This document shows, piece by piece, positions 1 to 5,263 of a stretch of DNA of 5,263 bases. Source of the stretch: an uncultured Anaerolineae bacterium (lineage in GTDB: Bacteria > Chloroflexota > Anaerolineae > Anaerolineales > Villigracilaceae); NCBI GenBank assembly GCA_903854805.1, contig CAINXK010000554.1, positions 1 to 5,263 on the forward strand, given 5' to 3'. The notes under the pieces were generated by a model that was given only the letters and a program-made list of their open reading frames with translations, had not been told where the DNA came from and made no database searches. Both the position numbers and the translations under genes were made by a program. Numbering within the stretch: the stretch's first letter is position 1; the number at the start of each line of letters is the position of its first letter.

Positions 1-1
1 A

Positions 2-121
2 GAAATAATTCAACTTGAAAAATCCTTAGACTTGATGATTTACAATTTATTTGGATTAACTAGTCTAGAGATAGATTATGTGGAAAACTTCAGAGAAGGA
101 AAATATAATCATGCCGCATAA
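2..121 (+). CDS. C-terminal end of a probable adenine-specific DNA methyltransferase (PglX/Eco57I-like), 5' truncated by the window
   Basis: Only the last 39 codons are present, ending in TAA at 119-121. The visible peptide contains QLEKSLDLMIYNLFGLTSLE followed by IDYVENF. This fits the ending common in Eco57I-type N6-adenine methyltransferases, including BREX PglX proteins: a helix of the form LEKxID, then (V/I)YxL(Y/F)GL, then an EIxxVE motif. In those enzymes the segment lies at the end of the target-recognition/helical tail, well after the NPPY catalytic motif, so no catalytic residue can be checked here. Position directly before pglZ agrees with pglX in type 1 BREX. In that role it would methylate host DNA so that the system tolerates self. 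The segment is very AT-rich, unlike the body of pglZ. Another protein with a similar helical tail is possible because so little is visible. Confidence 0.6.
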   Translation, partial: EIIQLEKSLDLMIYNLFGLTSLEIDYVENFREGKYNHAA

Positions 122-159
122 GGATTTTTACAAAATTATCCTTCACTCATAAATCTTTT

Positions 160-163
160 AGGA
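160..163 (+). promoter_or_regulatory. Shine-Dalgarno-like site for pglZ (AGGA)
   Basis: AGGA lies 9 bases before the ATG at 173, which supports that start. It matters because the reading frame is open upstream back to the TAA at 119-121, with 17 sense codons and no other ATG in between. A longer protein would need a non-ATG start. Confidence 0.5.
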
Positions 164-172
164 TTTAAATTC

Positions 173-2518
173 ATGGTCCGAATAATTTTAGATACATTTC
201 TATTATTAAAAATCAACGAAGAAATAATTGAAATTCAGGATTATCCAACTGGATATTTTCAAGTATTGAATTCACTAAGAAATCAACAAGATTTGAAGAT
301 TGTTATCCGTAAGCCTGTTCTACACCAATGGTTCAAAAATATGTCATTACGTTACCCTCAAGGCAGCTTCACTTTTGAAACTCTCGACTCACGCAAGGCA
401 TTAGCACATAAGTGGAACATACCGCTGCCTGACGAACTGCTTAATGAGGAAATCTTGGGATGCGGGTTACTAACACTCGACCTTCGACCTCAGCCAGGGC
501 AAAGTTTTGAAGATCTGCTTTTAGCACATTTTTATAACCCTTTGTTCAGCGCCAAGACCTTTCCTTTTACTCAACTGCCACAGTTATTTGCATCCTTTGA
601 TGCGATACGCTGGCAGGCTAACCGTGCCAATCCCTTGTTGGCGCGCATTCTGCACCAACGTATCGAATCCTGGAAGGAAAAAGCTCGCTCATTTGAACAG
701 CGCCAGGTGATCGAATGGTTTGCTGCCAATCCGCTTGAACTGCACAAATTACTACTACAATTCCGTGTGCTGCGCGCCTACCCTGCCCTGGGTGAAACGC
801 TGCTCGGATCGAAATATGCCATCCTGGCTGCGCTCAAATTGCAATTAGTTGACCTGGCCGTTGACGAAAACCTCATTCCAGAAACAGTGGCGCAGGTCAC
901 GTACCTGCTCAACGCCCAATTGCCACAGACCGCTGAGGGGTTGAACTCATTCATTGAGCAAATCAGTGGCCTATTATGGGTCGAATTTGAAACCCTGGAA
1001 AAACTGTTATTGGCCCATCCGGATTGGATCTCTCCCGCCGTCATCGATCTGATGGACAATAAGTTTGAGAGCATTTCAAGGCGCACTACCAAACGCCTGG
1101 TAGAACTGCGCAGTCAGATTCGCCCATCCAAACCACAGACTCCCAACGGAAACTGGGGAGTACCTGAAATGTTGGAATGGGCGACCGGCTCTTATCTTCC
1201 CTACCAGGCCTGGTGCAGCGCCCGTGAGCAATTCGACAAGGATCTGTATAATCAGGGTGACCGCTTCTCGGAATGGCTGCTGAGCCACTGGCATGACATT
1301 CACGCTAACTCTGAGCGTATGGTTTTCAATATCTTGCCGCAAATCGCCGCCGGACTGAACGATCAAGGACGCATCCATCTTGTGCTGGTGGTTGATAATT
1401 TGGGTTGGTCCTTCGCCGAAATGCTGCGCGAGCTGTTCCAAGAAAAAGATCTGTATCTGTTGGAGGCCGAACCATATCTGGCCATGCTGCCCACAGAGAC
1501 CGAAACCTCCAAGAAATGCCTGCTCTCGGGTGCAGTCGGTTACACAGCCATCGATAACAATACCTATAAAGGCATTCTCGAAACCGGTTGGTTGCCCTAC
1601 GCGCAAAGCAATTCCTTCCGTTATATAAGCGATATCGGCAAACTCAAACAAGTCAATTCGCTTGATGCTCGTGCATATGTGGTCAACTATCTGGCAGTGG
1701 ATAAAGCCCTGCATAAATCGAAAGATGAAATTGGCATGTCACACCGCAAGCACGTCCACTATCTCTTGAGAGAGTTGGTGGAAAATGTGAGCGCCTTTAT
1801 TGATAAGCATGCTTTGGGTGATCGTATACGCATTCATGTCGTTTCCGATCACGGTTCCACCCAGATCCCGGCTGAATTACAGAACGATCTCAATGTGGAG
1901 TTTTTTAAACAAGCCGGGTTTACCATCCGCTCACACCGTTACTTGGAAGTGAGCAATGAACGTTTCAACGGGTTGGCTGATAATCTTAAACTGGATTGCT
2001 TTTTCCTGCCTGCCAATGATTTTTACCTGCCTACCAACATGTTATGCGCCCGGCGTGCCAATCGCTTCCTGCCGACCAGCAATGATGTTTTTGTGCACGG
2101 CGGTGTGCTTCCTGAAGAAGTGATCGTGCCATACATGACGTTTGAACCTGCAACCGTTGCGCTCAAGGATCTGGATGTCATTCTGATCAAGAATCTCTTC
2201 CGCTATCGCCCGGAAAGTGTTGAACTGAAAATCGGCAACCCTAACGATGCTGCGGTAGAACACATTCAAATCAGCGCTTTGAATGGGAACGTTGAATGGG
2301 GGTTGTTCGAGCCAGTTGTGCTATTAAATGGACATCACGATACAGCCCGCCAGGTTACTACTCGCTTCAAACTGACATCCCTACCTGAAGAGCAAACCTC
2401 GCTCAGCCTGCGGGTGCGATTTCGCAGCCGCGGCGAAGCGCACACCTTTGATGTTAAATTACCCATCGTCATGCGAAAAATGGTGGAAGAAAAAAATACC
2501 AGCGTCTTTGACGATTAA
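173..2518 (+). CDS. pglZ: BREX phosphatase-fold protein PglZ
   Basis: The 781-residue product carries a PglZ domain, a member of the alkaline phosphatase superfamily of metal-dependent phospho- and phosphodiesterases, and a defining component of BREX defence. Residues 1 to about 380 are a mostly helical N-terminal region. The PglZ domain runs from about 400 to 660. It shows a strand ending in D408 (VLVVDNLGW), the LPTETETSK segment at 439-447 leading to LLSG at 450-453, where the catalytic Thr/Ser of the superfamily is expected, the metal-ligand pair D559-H560 in VVSDHGST, and H642 in FVHGGVLPEEVIVP. Residues 665-770 look beta-rich with alternating hydrophobics, probably a beta-sandwich C-terminal domain. 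The length is normal for the family. The ATG at 173 has AGGA nine bases upstream. The gene follows a methyltransferase-like gene by 51 bases and precedes brxL by 12, the type 1 order. Its exact substrate in BREX is unsettled. The first 130 bases are much more AT-rich than the rest. Confidence 0.93.
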   Translation: MVRIILDTFLLLKINEEIIEIQDYPTGYFQVLNSLRNQQDLKIVIRKPVLHQWFKNMSLRYPQGSFTFETLDSRKALAHKWNIPLPDELLNEEILGCGLLTLDLRPQPGQSFEDLLLAHFYNPLFSAKTFPFTQLPQLFASFDAIRWQANRANPLLARILHQRIESWKEKARSFEQRQVIEWFAANPLELHKLLLQFRVLRAYPALGETLLGSKYAILAALKLQLVDLAVDENLIPETVAQVTYLLNAQLPQTAEGLNSFIEQISGLLWVEFETLEKLLLAHPDWISPAVIDLMDNKFESISRRTTKRLVELRSQIRPSKPQTPNGNWGVPEMLEWATGSYLPYQAWCSAREQFDKDLYNQGDRFSEWLLSHWHDIHANSERMVFNILPQIAAGLNDQGRIHLVLVVDNLGWSFAEMLRELFQEKDLYLLEAEPYLAMLPTETETSKKCLLSGAVGYTAIDNNTYKGILETGWLPYAQSNSFRYISDIGKLKQVNSLDARAYVVNYLAVDKALHKSKDEIGMSHRKHVHYLLRELVENVSAFIDKHALGDRIRIHVVSDHGSTQIPAELQNDLNVEFFKQAGFTIRSHRYLEVSNERFNGLADNLKLDCFFLPANDFYLPTNMLCARRANRFLPTSNDVFVHGGVLPEEVIVPYMTFEPATVALKDLDVILIKNLFRYRPESVELKIGNPNDAAVEHIQISALNGNVEWGLFEPVVLLNGHHDTARQVTTRFKLTSLPEEQTSLSLRVRFRSRGEAHTFDVKLPIVMRKMVEEKNTSVFDD

Positions 2519-2520
2519 AC

Positions 2521-2524
2521 GGAG
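2521..2524 (+). promoter_or_regulatory. Shine-Dalgarno site for brxL (GGAG)
   Basis: GGAG lies 6 bases before the ATG at 2531 and inside the 12-base gap after the pglZ stop. The spacing supports this ATG as the start and suggests brxL is translated from the same mRNA as pglZ. Confidence 0.7.
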
Positions 2525-2530
2525 TGAAAG

Positions 2531-4591
2531 ATGGAAACCTTTGAGCAGAAAGCCCTGGATGCCTTTAGCGAAATCGTCATCAACAAAGCCTTTGTACACA
2601 ATGCAGGCTTTGGCAGCCGTGCCATTCCAACCTATGTGCGTGAATGGATCATCTCCCACTACCTGGATGACAGTGCCGAACTGAACGATCTGGCCCGTGA
2701 AAAAATCGCTCGTTTTGTAGGCAAATATGTCCCCGACAAAAGCCAGAAGGAATCCATCAAGAACCAGTTATTCGAACAAATGGAAGTGAATTTGCTGGAT
2801 AACTTTTCGGTCTATGTCAACCTGGCCAAGGGTGATCGCTATTTAAACATCCCGTACCTTGATGAAGATGCCGCTTTTGCCACCCCGCAAATCATCCAGG
2901 GAAATGAAATGCTGCTCAGCAGCGGCCTGTGGGGTGTGGGTACGCTGTATTACATTCCCAAGAGCGAAGATAATCCCAAGGGTCAGGTCTGGATGCGCGA
3001 GTTTCGCCCCTTCCAGCTTGCCAATATGGATTTGGCGTATTTCCGCGATGCCCGCAAAAGCTTCAGCACCCAGGAATGGATTGATTTCCTGGTTTCATCA
3101 ATGGGTTTCAATCATAAGCTTTATACCGAACGTCAAAAAGTGCTGCTTATTTCTCGCCTCATACCAATGGTAGAGCCACGCTATACGCTTGTGGAGTTAG
3201 CCCCAAAAGGCACAGGCAAGAGTTTCGTCTTCGAAAATATGTCACGTTACGTGGCGGTGCGTTCTGGCGCGATTTCCCCTGCGGTTTTGTTTTTCAACGA
3301 CGCACGCAAAACCCCAGGTCTGATCACGCGCTATGACAGCGTTGTGCTTGACGAAGCCCAGAAGGTCAAAGCCGATTCATCTGGCGAATTAACTGCGTTG
3401 CTCAAGTCTTATCTCGAATCAGGGCGTTTTGCGCGTGGCAGTGCTGGTTCAATTTCTTCTGAAGCTGGCTTGGTTATCCTGGCAAATATCGAGCTCGACC
3501 ACTATAAGCGTCCGATTAATGAGCAAATCGGCCTTTTCCGTATTTTCCCAAATTTCCTGCGTGAGACTGCCTTTATCGACCGCTTCTCAGGTTTGCTGCC
3601 CGGTTGGGATCTGCCTCGTATTAGCAAAGAAACACCATCCAAATGTATTGGTCTAAAAGGCGATATTTTTGGCGAAATCCTGCACTCCATGCGCAGCGAC
3701 ATCAGCTATCGCGATTATGTCAAAACTGAGATGGATCTGCGGAACTGTGACGACATGCGCGACAGCAAGGCCATTGAAGCGGGTGCTTCTGCTTTGCTAA
3801 AGATCATGTTCCCGGATAAAGACCCAACTGAAGAAGAATTCTACAAGTACTGCGTCAACCCAGCTCTTGAACTGCGCCAGCGCGTGCGTGACGAACTTTG
3901 CATACTTGACCGCGAGTATGCTGCTGTAACCTTCACATCCAAACTTCCTGATGATTTTCAGCGTAACCATCGCCTTGTGAAATATGCTTCGCCCGAAAGC
4001 GCTGAAAGCCAATCAACGCCAGCAGCTGCACCGGCTGTGGTCCAGGCCGTTGATAAAGAAGAAGAGGAAGTGCTGGCTTTTTTTGGCGAAAAAGAGGATG
4101 CTTCTCTGCCGCCTGAAGATGTTCTCGTCTCCAAAACGATCCAGATCAACGAAGGTGACACCGGCTATAGCTACGAAAATCTGTTTGGCGCATATATTAA
4201 AGGCGCTCGGAAAGTATATGTCACCGATCCTTATGTGCGCATGGATTACCAGATCCGCAACTTCATGCTCTTTGCCGGAACGCTGGATACATCTGCCGGG
4301 CCGGTTGAGCTACAGCTGACCACCGCTGCTGAGGACACTTACCAGCAGGATGTGGCCACGAAGAAATTCACTGACATCGCTGCCAGCCTCGCCAAACACG
4401 GCATTACTTTTCACTTTGAATTCAACCCCGTTATCCATGATCGCAGCATTCGCCTGGATAATGGCTGGAACATCTACCCAGGTCGCGGGCTGGATATATT
4501 TCAAAAGCCCGAGTCAAAGTTTGATATGAGCGAAATCGATCAGACCAAACGCGCCTGCCGTCAGACCGATATCATTTTCCAGAGTACATAA
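2531..4591 (+). CDS. brxL: BrxL-family AAA+ ATPase of BREX with a C-terminal MIT_C-like domain
   Basis: This 686-residue protein starts with the BrxL N-terminal region (about 1-200). That region includes R30-W39 (RAIPTYVREW) and the family pattern of a Leu/Gly-rich beta segment followed by FRPFQLANMD and the QEWIDFLVSSMGF helix. The AAA+ core follows, with Walker A APKGTGKS at 224-231 (K230), Walker B VVLDEAQ at 271-277 (D274, E275), a sensor-1-like N319 in ILANIE, and R351 in AFIDRFSGLLPGW as arginine-finger candidate. Helical lid-like sequence runs to about 485. BrxL proteins are Lon-like ATPases of BREX, and type 1 BrxL forms DNA-binding hexamers. Here no Lon-like protease domain is seen. 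Instead an Ala/Pro/Glu-rich linker (487-533) joins a C-terminal domain (534-686) closely resembling MIT_C of eukaryotic MITD1. Its markers are DTGYSYENLFG (543-553), VTDPYVR (564-570), QIRNF (574-578), IHDRSIRLDNGW (635-646) and GRGLDIFQKP (651-660). Defence-related DNA remodelling is inferred. The gene is 12 bases after pglZ and 10 before the next. Confidence 0.9.
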   Translation: METFEQKALDAFSEIVINKAFVHNAGFGSRAIPTYVREWIISHYLDDSAELNDLAREKIARFVGKYVPDKSQKESIKNQLFEQMEVNLLDNFSVYVNLAKGDRYLNIPYLDEDAAFATPQIIQGNEMLLSSGLWGVGTLYYIPKSEDNPKGQVWMREFRPFQLANMDLAYFRDARKSFSTQEWIDFLVSSMGFNHKLYTERQKVLLISRLIPMVEPRYTLVELAPKGTGKSFVFENMSRYVAVRSGAISPAVLFFNDARKTPGLITRYDSVVLDEAQKVKADSSGELTALLKSYLESGRFARGSAGSISSEAGLVILANIELDHYKRPINEQIGLFRIFPNFLRETAFIDRFSGLLPGWDLPRISKETPSKCIGLKGDIFGEILHSMRSDISYRDYVKTEMDLRNCDDMRDSKAIEAGASALLKIMFPDKDPTEEEFYKYCVNPALELRQRVRDELCILDREYAAVTFTSKLPDDFQRNHRLVKYASPESAESQSTPAAAPAVVQAVDKEEEEVLAFFGEKEDASLPPEDVLVSKTIQINEGDTGYSYENLFGAYIKGARKVYVTDPYVRMDYQIRNFMLFAGTLDTSAGPVELQLTTAAEDTYQQDVATKKFTDIAASLAKHGITFHFEFNPVIHDRSIRLDNGWNIYPGRGLDIFQKPESKFDMSEIDQTKRACRQTDIIFQST

Positions 4592-4594
4592 GGG
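4591..4594 (+). promoter_or_regulatory. Shine-Dalgarno-like site for the downstream gene (AGGG)
   Basis: AGGG begins at the last base of the brxL TAA stop and ends 7 bases before the ATG at 4602. This supports that start and suggests coupling of the two genes on one mRNA. Confidence 0.5.
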
Positions 4595-4601
4595 TAAACC
4601 A

Positions 4602-5263
4602 ATGGCGACATGGGTTGACGATATTATCCAAGCACTAAAAAACTTAGGCGGGCAAGCTACGCTCAGCCAAATTTACGAAGAAATCAAACGAATCAGGCAG
4701 GAACCACTATCTGTTAATTGGCATTCAAGTATTCGGGAGAGGATAGAAGCTCATTCTTCCGACTCGCATAATTTTCAGGGCAAGGATTATTTTAAAAAAG
4801 TGGGCAAAGGTATCTGGGCTTTACGAGATCAATCAAAAGTTGCCGTTCCTCAGCCATTGATTCAGCCAAACATCCACCATCCACTTTCAGGCTTTGTAAT
4901 GTCTGAATCTTTTGAAACGGTCACCAATGCTCTCCAAACACTAAAGCAATACCGGGATTACTACGACTCTACTTCGCCCGCCTGGATGGAATATATCCGC
5001 GAATTTTTTCATATCCTTGGATTCGGCACAGAAAACCTGGACTCAAGGTTGTTCCTGATAGAAGATTTGGGCGGCAGCGATATTTCAAAAGCAATTGTCG
5101 GGTATAGCTTACCTAGTGAAAATTTTGAAGAAATTATCCCCGGACTGAAATGGGAAACTTATCTATTGTTTGCTGCCAACTACCATCATCTGAATTGGGG
5201 CGTTGCAACCAATGGCTTGCAGCTCAAGGTGATCAGTTACAAAAGTGGCAGCCAACAACAAAT
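4602..5263 (+). CDS. Winged-helix protein with restriction-subunit-like domain, 3' truncated by the window; function unknown
   Basis: The frame is open from ATG 4602 to the window edge, giving 220 residues of a longer protein. Residues 1-76 look like a winged helix: an amphipathic first helix (VDDIIQALKNLGG), TLSQIYEEIKRIR as second helix, a region around W40 to R47 (SSIRERI) as recognition helix, then a wing ending in VGKGIWALRD at 67-76. HARE-type and similar winged helices of this form are common at the N-terminus of restriction and other defence proteins. A linker (77-125) leads to a second domain with EYIREFFHILGFGTENLD (130-147) and FAANYHHLNWGVATNGLQLK (190-209). That pattern resembles the N-terminal nuclease-like region of type I restriction subunits, whose core often ends in a (V)xWGxxTNGxxxxV strand. 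No clear PD-(D/E)xK catalytic set is visible, so it may be inactive, divergent, or completed beyond the edge. Position 10 bases after brxL makes it a likely accessory BREX component or effector. Confidence 0.8.
   Translation, partial: MATWVDDIIQALKNLGGQATLSQIYEEIKRIRQEPLSVNWHSSIRERIEAHSSDSHNFQGKDYFKKVGKGIWALRDQSKVAVPQPLIQPNIHHPLSGFVMSESFETVTNALQTLKQYRDYYDSTSPAWMEYIREFFHILGFGTENLDSRLFLIEDLGGSDISKAIVGYSLPSENFEEIIPGLKWETYLLFAANYHHLNWGVATNGLQLKVISYKSGSQQQ

Larger units (their letters stand above)
1..300. other. AT-rich segment with a compositional step inside pglZ
   Basis: Hand counting gives 78 G+C in 300 bases (26%) for 1-300. The next two 60-base lines give 23 and 27 G+C (38% and 45%), and later lines of pglZ and brxL reach about 50% or more. 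The step lies within the first 50 or so codons of pglZ, not at a gene boundary. The AT-rich part covers the methyltransferase tail, the intergenic gap and the PglZ N-terminus. This suggests the operon is a mosaic joined by recombination near 300. No repeat or insertion-element end marks the junction. Confidence 0.6.

Noticed and set aside
120..143. Inverted repeat AAGGAT/ATCCTT with a 12-base loop overlapping the methyltransferase stop, considered as a terminator
   Set aside because: The stem is only six base pairs, AT-rich, and not followed by a T-run. It is too weak to be an intrinsic terminator and is likely by chance in a 26% GC region.
1076..1714. Long open frame on the minus strand (212 codons) inside pglZ
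   Set aside because: It lies wholly antisense to the well-supported PglZ catalytic domain, shows no recognisable motif, and is explained by codon structure of the + strand gene.
2484..2500. A7 run near the pglZ end (A_AAA_AAT), considered as a programmed -1 frameshift site
   Set aside because: A -1 shift hits a stop within about four codons, so it would only swap the last few residues. No downstream structure is evident, and brxL has its own start and Shine-Dalgarno site.
3958..4319. Overlapping open frames on both strands across the BrxL linker, considered as a small overlapping gene
   Set aside because: Their translations are skewed and motif-free, and the + frame here encodes the linker and start of the MIT_C-like domain. 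They look like shadows.
4582..4605. Possible terminator or promoter between brxL and the last gene
   Set aside because: The gap is only 10 bases, with no inverted repeat and no room for promoter elements. Co-transcription is the simpler reading.

Overview
This window is a piece of a BREX-type phage-defence operon, read entirely on the + strand. Two core genes are complete: pglZ (173-2518) and a brxL-family AAA+ ATPase gene (2531-4591). They are flanked by the last 39 codons of an upstream gene (2-121) that looks like the C-terminus of an Eco57I/PglX-like adenine DNA methyltransferase, and by the first 220 codons of a downstream gene (4602 to the window edge). That last gene encodes an N-terminal winged-helix domain followed by a domain resembling the N-terminal, nuclease-like region of restriction subunits. 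Gaps of 51, 12 and 10 bases, with no convincing terminator, indicate one transcription unit.

The order methyltransferase - pglZ - brxL is that of the type 1 BREX core. The BrxL is not the textbook Lon-like form, however. It keeps the BrxL N-terminal region and the AAA+ core (Walker A, Walker B, sensor and arginine-finger candidates). Where the Lon-like domain is expected it has an Ala/Pro- and Glu-rich linker and a C-terminal domain closely resembling the MIT_C (phospholipase D-like, membrane-binding) domain of eukaryotic MITD1. This is the most unusual thing in the window.

The likely division of labour is as follows. The methyltransferase marks self DNA. PglZ, an alkaline-phosphatase-fold metalloenzyme, works with the other BREX proteins in modification and/or defence. 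The BrxL ATPase acts on DNA and may be brought to a membrane or partner by its MIT_C domain. The downstream winged-helix protein is a candidate accessory effector. All functional roles here come from family knowledge plus inference.

The host cannot be named. The coding body (about 400-4590) has roughly balanced GC. The first 300 bases have about 26% GC by hand count, and the last gene is about 42% GC in two sampled 60-base lines. This mosaic composition is typical of a horizontally moving defence island. Genes are bacterial in style, with ATG starts and Shine-Dalgarno-like AGGA/GGAG/AGGG. No tRNA, rRNA, CRISPR array, insertion sequence or attachment site was seen.
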